From NCBI GenBank assembly GCA_017618625.1, contig JAFZTV010000084.1:1-14453 (forward strand): 14,453 nucleotides of DNA, read 5' to 3'. A model generated the notes under the pieces. It saw only the letters and a program-made list of their open reading frames with translations, did not search any database and was not told where the DNA came from. Each line of letters starts with the position of its first letter. The stretch's first letter is position 1. Position numbers and translations under genes: made by a program. The DNA is from Bacteroidales bacterium. Its GTDB lineage: Bacteria > Bacteroidota > Bacteroidia > Bacteroidales > P3. This document shows positions 6,923 to 13,260 of the stretch, in pieces.

Positions 6923-8128
6923 TCAATCTTTCTTTGCTCCGCGTTTCACTCCGAAATCGACTGAGAGGGAGATGCGGACGGTGTGGGTCAGCGGGTTGTT
7001 GCTGATGGTGGTAGTGGGGATAAGATACGAGAAGTCGAATCCGAACACATTATATCTTATGCCGGCACCGACCGAGAGATACTGACGGCCACCTTTGTAT
7101 TTGTTTTCGTAGAAGTAACCGAGACGAGCGGCGAACATGTCGGAATACCAGTACTCTGCACCGAGAGACAGCTGGATTTCCTGCATCTCCTCCTTGAATC
7201 CGCCGGGGGCGTCGTAGAACGACTGGAACACACCTTTTATCATGTTGGTCTGGTTGTATTCCGTGCGGTTGGCGTAGTATTTGTTCTTTGTGGTGTCGCT
7301 GCTGGGAGGTGTCGGTACCAGCAGTTTGTTGATGTCGAACAGGACATTGAGTTTGTTGTATTTGTCAACGTGATAGGTGTATCTTGCACCAAGACGCAGG
7401 TTGGTGGGCAGAAACTCTTTCTGGGTGTCGTCGTCCGAGTAGGAAAGCTTTGCGCCCAGGTTGCTGATGAATCCGCCGACGGCGAACTCGTTCTGCTGGT
7501 CGATTTCACGGTTGTAGTAGATACCGATGTCGGCGGCGAAGCTGTTAGCCGCTTTGGTGGTGGTGTTTCCGATGTCCATTCCGTTAGATATGTCGGAGCG
7601 GATGTAGCGGAAGGAGGCACCTATCGAAAGTCCGTCGGCCACAAGTAGCGAGTAGGTGGCGTCGAGAGCAAACTCGTTGGGTTTGAATGTTCCGCGGTCG
7701 TTGCCTTCCTCGTCGGTGCTCTGCAGCTCGCCGAGGGAGAAATAGGTGACCGAAGCGCCTACGGCGTGGCGGTTGTTGATTTTGTAATATCCGCCGAGAT
7801 ACAGCAGGTTCATGTCGCTCACGCCGAGGTGGCGCAGCCATGGGGTGTAGGTGGTTGTGATGCCACCCTTGCCTTCTGCCTGGACGAATTTGGCGTTGTT
7901 CCAGTGCGACGAGTTGGCGTCGGGCGTCGATGCCACACCTGCGTCACCCAATGCGCTGCTTATGGCATCGGGGGCGATGAGGAGAATCGGCATACCCGTC
8001 GAGATGTAGTTGTTCTTCACTTTGCTCTGGCCTGTTATGGAGGTGTTGCCAGCATTCGGGCCCTTCTCTTGCGCCTGCACCATACATGCCACTAAGACGA
8101 GCAGTATGAATAAATTAAGTTTTTTCAT
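6923..8128 (-). CDS. porV: Type IX secretion system outer-membrane protein PorV (LptO)
   Basis: Outer-membrane beta-barrel of the T9SS. It binds cargo after passage through the SprA/Sov translocon and brings it to the PorU attachment complex. I take the ATG at 8126-8128 as the start because it gives a normal signal peptide (MKKLNLFILLVLVACMVQA, cleaved before Q20); the open frame extends 15 codons upstream without conserved content. The mature N-terminus contains GMPILLIAPDAISSALGDAG, then STPDANSSHWNNAKF, the family hallmark. The rest is alternating strands with aromatic girdles and a final strand ending near SLSVDFGVK. The product is 401 aa, as expected for PorV. It lies downstream of porU on the same strand, as in other Bacteroidales. 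Confidence 0.95.
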   Translation of the reverse strand: MKKLNLFILLVLVACMVQAQEKGPNAGNTSITGQSKVKNNYISTGMPILLIAPDAISSALGDAGVASTPDANSSHWNNAKFVQAEGKGGITTTYTPWLRHLGVSDMNLLYLGGYYKINNRHAVGASVTYFSLGELQSTDEEGNDRGTFKPNEFALDATYSLLVADGLSIGASFRYIRSDISNGMDIGNTTTKAANSFAADIGIYYNREIDQQNEFAVGGFISNLGAKLSYSDDDTQKEFLPTNLRLGARYTYHVDKYNKLNVLFDINKLLVPTPPSSDTTKNKYYANRTEYNQTNMIKGVFQSFYDAPGGFKEEMQEIQLSLGAEYWYSDMFAARLGYFYENKYKGGRQYLSVGAGIRYNVFGFDFSYLIPTTTISNNPLTHTVRISLSVDFGVKRGAKKD

Positions 8129-8257
8129 TGAAAAATGGAACTTAGTGATTTGTAATTTCTGAGTTGATAACAAGTAGTTCTGTTCCGATAATGATATGTT
8201 TTTGTGATTATTTAGTCCTTAAATAACAATATTTCTTTCGTTTTATTGTGCGCGGCG

Positions 8258-11200
8258 CTATTTTACTTTTATAATCTTCGCGTGGGTGAGTTCTTTTTGT
8301 CCGTCCTTGGTGCGTATGACAATGCGCGCTATATACATGCCGTTTGCTACTTCGGTGCCGTCGGCGCTGCGCATGTCCCACGGGGCGGTTATCACATAGC
8401 TGCCCTCGGTGGTTATGGGGGTGAGGCTGCGGATGGTTTGACCGATTGACGACATGATGTCAATGCTTACCGACTCAATCTCCTCGATCTTGTTGTGCTC
8501 AATGTGGAGTGTGGTGCCGCTGTTGCTCGGGTTGGGGTAGGCGTAGCAGCGTCCCAGAGAGATGCTGTCGTCGCTGCGAACAACAAAGGTTATCGTGGCT
8601 TCGTTCGAGAAGTTGTAGATGTTCCACGCTTTCAGGGTCAAGCTGTGGACGCCGGGCGTCAGGTTGGTCAAACCGTACACCACCTGTCCGCAGCGGCTGT
8701 CGTTGAGGTCGGTCTCGTAGAAGTCGTTGAGGGTTATCTCGCTGTTGGCGTTGCCGTCGAGCACGGCGGTGATGTTGTGGCCTATGCCGCTGCCCACGGC
8801 GTTGATGCCCACCTTGTCGGACAGGCGTGCGTAGATGGTGGGGTTCTCGTCGGTGATGCCGCCATTGTGGAACGCGCTGTCGTTGATGTAGAGGTCAATC
8901 TGAGGACGGCACTCGGTGAGGTCGGCATCCTGGTTGAAGCCGCCAATCATGAGGTCGTTGTGGCTGCCGGTGGCGCAACGCTCGTCGTCGCTCTTGGCGA
9001 AATGGCTGAGTTTCACGCGGTCGTAGCGTGGGGAAACGTCGCGCGGCACTATGAAGCTGTATTCGAATTCGCCCGCCGTCACGGTGGTGTGGCCGCGGTA
9101 TATCACGCTGTTTTGCTGGGTGAAGCGCACCTCGGTGCCCTCGTTGTCGTTGGCTTGAGTCTGAGTGGCGGTCGGGCGGTCGAAGACGGTGGCGTAGAGC
9201 GTGCCGTTGAAGTTGGAGAGCTTCGCTCCGTCGCTGTCGCGAATCTCGCCTTTGACGATGACCTTGGACAAAACCTCGGCGCTGTCGCACACGCCCTCGG
9301 TCACCTCCGAGCCGTTAATCTCGTCAACCACCACTTTGTTTTCGGGCAGGGAGAGTTTCAGGGCCGGGTCGCCGAGCAGCACGAAGCTGTGCGACACGCT
9401 GGTGGCGTTCTTTGCCAACCGCAGGGCGTCGCCCATAGTGTTGCCGGCGGTAAGGGCGTTCAGGCAGATGTCTCTGTCGAATTTTTCGATATGTCCGATG
9501 GGTCGCGAGGCGGTTATCACACCTATGGCGCCGCCGTCGGCATGGAGCAGCAGTTCGCTACCGCTGGTGGGGCTGAGCTTGTCGAAACGGCCGTAGCTGC
9601 AGGTGCTGGTCACGAAGAGGGCCAGCTGGTCGCGGTTCGAGTAGTTGGTTATGTCGTTGAGCTCGATGTATCGTTCGGTGCCGATATACTCCACCGAGCC
9701 GTGCCCTATGTAGTTGAACAGCAGGCAACCGTAGTCGAGCCGCTGACGCAGGGCGTTGTTGACGTCGGGGTAGTAGGAGCCGATGGCGCTGGATTGCTGG
9801 GTGTATGCGTCGGCGTAGATTTTGTCGATGTTCATGTGCGGGAAGTCGGCGTTGATTCTCCTCGCGATGTTCTCGGACGAGCTGGCAAAGACACTGTCGC
9901 CCGGCGACGAGGGGTCGGCGTCGTCGGCCAGGAGGGTGATGTAGTTGCGCCAGTCGCCGCGAATCTCGGAGCGTTTCAGGTCGCTTTTCTCCAGATAGCG
10001 GCGGATTTTTGCCACGAGGTGGTCGGCTTCGGCGGTGTTGCGTGCGGGCAGTCGTCCGATGCTCACCTCGAGGCTTTCGTTCTGCGAGCCGCGCTCGCCA
10101 TCGTCCAGATAGCCGAAGAGGTCGTCGGTGCAGTAGGAGCCGCCTTCGTCGGTGAAGGAGGTCTCCGACTGGCAGGTGAGAATCTGCGGGAGGCCGTTGG
10201 CGAGGATGTCTTTGTTGTCGAAGGTGCCGCATCCGAACAGCAGCAGGTATTTCGGGCAGGTGGTGCCGTCGTCCTGGGCAGCCCGCTTGTAGAACATGCG
10301 CAGCATCTCACGCACCGCGATGGGGTCCTGCTTGCCCGACGAGAACTCGTTCCAGACTTTCTCGGGGGTCACGACGAGTGAGCTGATGCCGTCGTAGATA
10401 AGGTGCAGGTTGGCCAGCTCCTGGGCTTGAGACAGGAAGGTGGGGTGGGAGAGAATCACCAGGTCGGCTCCGCTCTCGCCATGCAGGTCCTGATTGGTCA
10501 CTTGTGTGACGTGAAGCGGCGAGATGTAGCTGTTGCCGTCGAACATCACGTAGTGTCCGGCGCTCTCGACGGGGTTGCAGAAGGTGGCGGTCGAGCCGTT
10601 GCGGGTCAGCACCATCTCGACCACGCTGTCGTTGCGGCTCACATCCCACACCCTCATGGCGCTTGTGGCGCTACCAATGCTGAACTGCGCCACGTTGCCT
10701 GCGCCAAGGTGTTCGAGGTTGTATATTTCGGCCTGGCCGCCTCGGAAGGTTAGGGGAGAGGTGGCGTTCAGCTCGATGAAGTCGAGGTAGCCGGTCGAGT
10801 GGTTTTCGGAGTAGGAATAGGAGATGTTGAAGTTGGCTGAGGCGGACGAGGCGTTGTATGTGTTGCGCAGTACCACGTAGGGGGAGTTGGGGTTGAGGTT
10901 GGCGCGCTGGGTGCTGCCGCCATAGGTGACGCTGAATTGCGATGAGCCTGTGGAGATGCTGGCCAGGGCCACACGTGCGCGGAGCTGCGAGCCGCTGGTC
11001 ACGCCGGGCAGCGTGAGTGTGAAGTTGCGCGAGGTGGTTGTGGTGGTGAATTTCTCGCCCACCCAAATCTGGCCTGTTCCGTGGGTGTTGGTGATGTCGT
11101 TGTCAAGCAACGCCGTGGAGGTGTAGTTGGTTATGGTGTTGGTGTTGGCCTCGGTGGCGGTGGCGGTGGCTATGCGTTTCGGCGTCGCGCTGCTGTTGGC

Positions 11201-11677
11201 GGTGATATAGTAGTAGTTGTATTTTGCGTAGGGGTGGCGCTGGTGCTCCATCATGCCCGACTGCGAGTTGTATTTCCACACGTCGGCGCACTCGGCGTAG
11301 AACAGCAGGTAGTCGCCGCCGTCCATGCGTCCGTTGCCGTTCTGGTCGTAGATGCTTATCGCAATCTGCCTCAAGTCGTTGGGTCGCTCGGCGCTGTTGA
11401 GCATGTCCATCAATCCGCCGCCGTTGCCATAGACGGCCACCTTGTCGCACTCGGCTCCGCTCAATCCCGGAACGTCGGACACGCTGACCTTGCAGACGCC
11501 GCTACGTTCGAACGCGAGTCGGTGCCAGGATCCAGCGGCCAGCACGGAATGGGCGGGATATGTTTGTGCCGAAACACCAAGACATAATGTCGTAAGGCTG
11601 GTAAAAACCAGTCCTTTGACGTAGTCGGAGACAAGGCGTTTCAGTTTGCTGCTGTATGTGATAGTCGGGATGCCCAA
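8258..11677 (-). CDS. porU: Type IX secretion system sortase PorU (C25-family cysteine peptidase)
   Basis: Surface sortase that cuts off the C-terminal sorting domain (CTD) of T9SS cargo and links the cargo to anionic lipopolysaccharide. The 1139-aa protein has a signal peptide cleaved at about VSA|Q38. A beta-rich N-terminal part runs to about 400, followed by a gingipain-like C25 domain (about 403-775). The catalytic histidine is H659 in YIGHGSVEY and the nucleophile C693 in TSTCSYGRFD; HSFVLLGDPALKL marks the domain end. An Ig-like region follows. The last 75 residues resemble a CTD themselves (YPNPSNSGTT, GMYIARIV, final KIIKVK); known PorU keeps its CTD uncleaved. The only in-frame start is TTG at 11675-11677. 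Catalytic positions almost match P. gingivalis PorU (Cys690 as I recall), supporting intactness. Confidence 0.96.
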   Translation of the reverse strand: MGIPTITYSSKLKRLVSDYVKGLVFTSLTTLCLGVSAQTYPAHSVLAAGSWHRLAFERSGVCKVSVSDVPGLSGAECDKVAVYGNGGGLMDMLNSAERPNDLRQIAISIYDQNGNGRMDGGDYLLFYAECADVWKYNSQSGMMEHQRHPYAKYNYYYITANSSATPKRIATATATEANTNTITNYTSTALLDNDITNTHGTGQIWVGEKFTTTTTSRNFTLTLPGVTSGSQLRARVALASISTGSSQFSVTYGGSTQRANLNPNSPYVVLRNTYNASSASANFNISYSYSENHSTGYLDFIELNATSPLTFRGGQAEIYNLEHLGAGNVAQFSIGSATSAMRVWDVSRNDSVVEMVLTRNGSTATFCNPVESAGHYVMFDGNSYISPLHVTQVTNQDLHGESGADLVILSHPTFLSQAQELANLHLIYDGISSLVVTPEKVWNEFSSGKQDPIAVREMLRMFYKRAAQDDGTTCPKYLLLFGCGTFDNKDILANGLPQILTCQSETSFTDEGGSYCTDDLFGYLDDGERGSQNESLEVSIGRLPARNTAEADHLVAKIRRYLEKSDLKRSEIRGDWRNYITLLADDADPSSPGDSVFASSSENIARRINADFPHMNIDKIYADAYTQQSSAIGSYYPDVNNALRQRLDYGCLLFNYIGHGSVEYIGTERYIELNDITNYSNRDQLALFVTSTCSYGRFDKLSPTSGSELLLHADGGAIGVITASRPIGHIEKFDRDICLNALTAGNTMGDALRLAKNATSVSHSFVLLGDPALKLSLPENKVVVDEINGSEVTEGVCDSAEVLSKVIVKGEIRDSDGAKLSNFNGTLYATVFDRPTATQTQANDNEGTEVRFTQQNSVIYRGHTTVTAGEFEYSFIVPRDVSPRYDRVKLSHFAKSDDERCATGSHNDLMIGGFNQDADLTECRPQIDLYINDSAFHNGGITDENPTIYARLSDKVGINAVGSGIGHNITAVLDGNANSEITLNDFYETDLNDSRCGQVVYGLTNLTPGVHSLTLKAWNIYNFSNEATITFVVRSDDSISLGRCYAYPNPSNSGTTLHIEHNKIEEIESVSIDIMSSIGQTIRSLTPITTEGSYVITAPWDMRSADGTEVANGMYIARIVIRTKDGQKELTHAKIIKVK

Positions 11678-11761
11678 TTGAAATGCACTATTAAACCATA
11701 TATATATAACCGAATTTCATTAAAAATATTGCGCGAACGGATAACATCGGGATAGGAAAAG

Positions 11762-11793
11762 CACAAAACCCCGGATTGGAGTGGGGTTTTGTG
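11762..11793 (-). terminator. Strong intrinsic terminator, leftward
   Basis: CACAAAACCCC (11762-11772) and GGGGTTTTGTG (11783-11793) form a perfect 11-bp stem with a 10-base loop. On the minus strand it is followed by CTTTTCC, a U-rich tail. It cannot serve porU, which starts further left at 11677, so it must end a transcript coming from the right: the small unit starting near 12041. It may also insulate porU from that transcript. Confidence 0.8.
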
Positions 11794-11833
11794 TGAACGG
11801 TTGGACAAAGAAATGTCCGATAATGGTGAGGGG

Positions 11834-11937
11834 TTATTTCACCGCTAGTTTGCGGGTGGTGGCGCAGGAACCATAGACGAGGACGGGGCGGCCGCTTACC
11901 ATGACGATGGGTTTTCATAGGTGTTTTTTGATGTCAT
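11834..11937 (-). pseudogene. Possible 34-codon small protein gene broken by a 1-base deletion
   Basis: On the minus strand the ATG at 11935-11937 reads MTSKNTYEN, then leaves frame. The frame one base off reads KPIVMVSGRPVLVYG, then SCATTRKLAVK and a stop (11834-11836), but has a stop codon just before its first K. Adding one A to the AAAA run at about 11912-11915 joins both into a 34-aa peptide. It lies between a TAnnTTTG promoter box (12041-12048) and a terminator (11762-11793), with a leader of about 100 bases. I do not recognise the peptide. It could be a decayed micro-gene, a sequencing error in a homopolymer, or chance within a non-coding RNA gene. Confidence 0.35.
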
Positions 11938-12040
11938 AATACAACTATAATATAAATGACAAGAAAACAAGATTTTGTCGTTTTTTTTTGACTTTGGTTG
12001 TTTTGGCGGTTGATAATTTGTTTCGGCAGGATTCACGGTG

Positions 12041-12048
12041 CAAAAGTA
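12041..12048 (-). promoter_or_regulatory. Bacteroidota-type -7 promoter box, leftward
   Basis: The minus strand reads TACTTTTG, a full match to the Bacteroidota -7 consensus TAnnTTTG. A TTCG, three of four bases of the -33 TTTG, lies 21 bases upstream. A perfect 5-bp inverted repeat (CCGCA-GCAT-TGCGG, 12052-12065) lies in the spacer and could be an operator. The expected transcript runs leftwards through the broken small ORF to the terminator at 11762. Confidence 0.6.
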
Positions 12049-12129
12049 CACCCGCAGCATTGCGGTCTACGAATAAACGGGGGAGTTTTTTTTCGTTTTT
12101 TTGTAGTTTCTTGACTTTTTGAGGTTTGC

Positions 12130-12310
12130 GATAGGGGTTTTAGGTCAAATATGTCAAACGGGACTGATGGGATAGTGGGTTGTGAGCTGTCATCCGAGGA
12201 CGGAAGACGGAGTTAAGTCGTGGTGCTGATGGGCGAGGACGGCTGACGGGTTGGGGTTTAAGATTGGTTGTATGCGGGTCGGGCTACGGACAGGCACAAG
12301 AGGGCAACTA
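12130..12310. other. Spacer stretch with no recognised content
   Basis: I see no gene, hairpin, promoter box or repeat that I can support in this part of the spacer. It is G-rich on the plus strand towards its right end. Confidence 0.5.
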
Positions 12311-12312
12311 CC

Positions 12313-12345
12313 ACCCAACGCCCTACCAACGCCCACCTAACGCCC
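12313..12345. repeat. 11-bp tandem repeat block C, three units
   Basis: ACCCAACGCCC, TACCAACGCCC and ACCTAACGCCC lie head to tail at 12313, 12324 and 12335, sharing AACGCCC. The period is the same 11 bp as blocks A and B near dnaK, but the unit sequence is different. Confidence 0.7.
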
Positions 12346-12423
12346 AGTGGGGATTGAGGGCAGAATTGGAATGTGGGCTATGGGGGTTGAGGCCGGACAA
12401 CTAAATCAGGAAAGGCAGAGTTT

Positions 12424-12557
12424 TGTTGTAGCGTTGCTGCAGTTCAAAATACGATATATAAAAAGCCAAGGCTGAAATTTTATATTTATATTAATATAAA
12501 TATAAAGATTAATTATGGAGATTGGATAGTTTTGAAAATGACTGCAGCACTACAACA
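12424..12557. mobile_element. MITE-like hairpin element with inverted ends and a central 28-bp palindrome
   Basis: The left end (12424-12443) and right end (12541-12557) are inverted copies: the right arm is the exact complement of TGTTGTAGTGCTGCAGT, while the left arm has the same bases plus three extra (CGT). A second paired block is TCAAAA (12444-12449) with TTTTGA (12530-12535). In the middle, 12479-12506 is a perfect 28-bp palindrome of only A and T. No transposase is present. Size (about 134 bp) and form suit a miniature inverted-repeat element or a palindromic repeat. I saw no certain target-site duplication, so mobility is inference. Confidence 0.5.
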
Positions 12558-12655
12558 GCTGCAACAGGGATGTGTGTTAGAGGTTGTATGTGATTGGGTG
12601 TGAATGATATGGCGGCGATAAAGGCGGTAGGGTGACGGATGTGGCGGATTTTTCG

Positions 12656-12663
12656 TATCTTTG
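12656..12663 (+). promoter_or_regulatory. Bacteroidota-type -7 promoter box of the methyltransferase relic
   Basis: TATCTTTG is a full match to TAnnTTTG. It lies 46 bases before the ATG (12709) of the relic, on the same strand. I found no clear -33 TTTG upstream, so the promoter may be decayed or of the extended -7 kind. Confidence 0.5.
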
Positions 12664-12708
12664 CATGATGAAAAAAGAGGAAAAAAGGAGTATGTTTCAG
12701 ACAAACGG

Positions 12709-13005
12709 ATGGCTACGGCTGCGAAAGAATTTGCGGGTCGTTGGTGTGGCAAGGGATATGGGAAGGGCGACACACAGAAGTTTTAGCTGGAGTTGATTCA
12801 GAAGGCATACGGTGTGGAAGATCCTTATGGTGTGGATGGGTTTGAGGAGAAGGCGAAGGAGGTCGGCACGAACTATAGGGCCATGAGCAGGGCATCGACG
12901 CGGGAACTGAAAGGGTGGAAGATCGATTTGTGTTTTTTTGGGGTAACTCCGGCGGTGAAAAGTTACAATTTTAAGAACTATTTAGAAAAGTGGCCGATTA
13001 TTTAA
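12709..13005 (+). pseudogene. Relic of an adenine-specific DNA methyltransferase (type II / MmeI-like), N-terminal fragment
   Basis: The ATG at 12709 reads KEFAGRWCGKGYGKGDTQKF, then TAG (12784-12786) where the family has Trp (the FWLELL motif). The same frame goes on LELIQKAYGVEDPYG, then VDGFEEKAKE. This is the N-terminal helical signature of large SAM-dependent N6-adenine methyltransferases or fused restriction-modification enzymes, where xxWxGxGxEKGDTQxFWLxLLxxVYGVExP...FExxVK is typical. After about residue 58 the match fades (TNY, STR and KIDL may be remnants of the next motif), and the frame stops at 13003-13005. The remaining hundreds of residues, including the NPPY catalytic motif, are missing. 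So it is a truncated gene with a nonsense mutation. Confidence 0.7.
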
Positions 13006-13017
13006 CGTTTATTAATT

Positions 13018-13088
13018 TTCGGCACGAAACAAATGAAGCAATGAGCCGTTAAAACAAATGAAAAACGCACAAAACGGCTCGCGCCGAA
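13018..13088. repeat. Nested inverted repeat between the relic and porP
   Basis: The inner stem is GAGCCGTT (13043-13050) with AACGGCTC (13073-13080), loop 22 bases. The outer stem is TTCGGC (13018-13023) with GCCGAA (13083-13088). Both pair exactly, though the spacing between them is uneven (19 bases against 2). It begins 12 bases after the relic's last stop codon, so it may once have been the terminator of that gene, or a structure in the porP leader. It has no T tract after it on the plus strand. Confidence 0.45.
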
Positions 13089-13140
13089 GTGGAAAGAGAG
13101 AGAAAAAGAGACAAAAAAAGAAGAAAAGCGGAAAGATAAG
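13086..13140 (+). other. Polypurine tract upstream of porP
   Basis: 51 of 55 plus-strand bases are A or G; the exceptions are at 13090, 13112, 13129 and 13137. It lies 120-175 bases before the porP start. No open frame with family motifs covers it. A weak -7 like box (TATTATTG, one mismatch, about 13206-13213) lies closer to the gene, so the tract would be upstream of a promoter there. Confidence 0.55.
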
Positions 13141-13260
13141 CGATTGAAAATTACGATGAAGGAAAATAAATTGCAGAGCAAAGCCGTTATTTAAAAAAAT
13201 ATTAGTATTATTGCGTTTCAAATTGAGCAAATATTATCATTGAAACTAACCCACAAAAAT

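Larger units (their letters stand above)
11678..13260. other. Long gene-poor spacer between porU and porP
   Basis: About 1.58 kb between two divergent T9SS operons with no intact recognisable gene. From left to right it holds: the AT-rich porU leader; a terminator and broken small ORF read leftwards with their promoter (11762-12048); a T-rich stretch (11980-12130); featureless sequence (12130-12310); an 11-bp repeat (12313-12345); a hairpin element (12424-12557); a promoter box and methyltransferase relic (12656-13005); and an inverted repeat plus polypurine leader of porP (13018-13140). Open frames seen here on either strand lack family motifs, apart from the relic. Confidence 0.75.

Noticed and set aside
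8129..8173. A longer N-terminus for PorV, starting at 8173
   Set aside because: It would put 15 polar residues before the lysines and hydrophobic core of a normal signal peptide. The ATG at 8126-8128 is the better start.
8495..10381. A 628-codon open frame on the plus strand opposite porU, rich in Val, Ala and Gly
   Set aside because: It is an antisense shadow created by the GC-rich codon use of porU. It has no family motif, no domain pattern and an odd composition, while the minus strand carries full C25 peptidase motifs.
11691..11918. A 75-codon minus-strand open frame starting MKTHRHGK
   Set aside because: It runs through the strong terminator at 11762-11793 and is rich in Pro, His and Arg without motifs. 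The neighbouring frame with KPIVMVSGRPV is the better candidate.
11834..11937. The KPIVMVSGRPV...KLAVK fragment as the C-terminal sorting domain of a lost T9SS cargo
   Set aside because: The final KLAVK is like the end of some sorting domains, but the fragment is too short, lacks the usual preceding Gly-Val/Met-Tyr strand, and has its own start and promoter, so a short stand-alone peptide fits better.
12513..12895. Two overlapping minus-strand open frames of 86 and 60 codons
   Set aside because: They are antisense to the methyltransferase relic and the hairpin element, have low-complexity Ser/His/Pro-rich products, and show no promoter or family signature.
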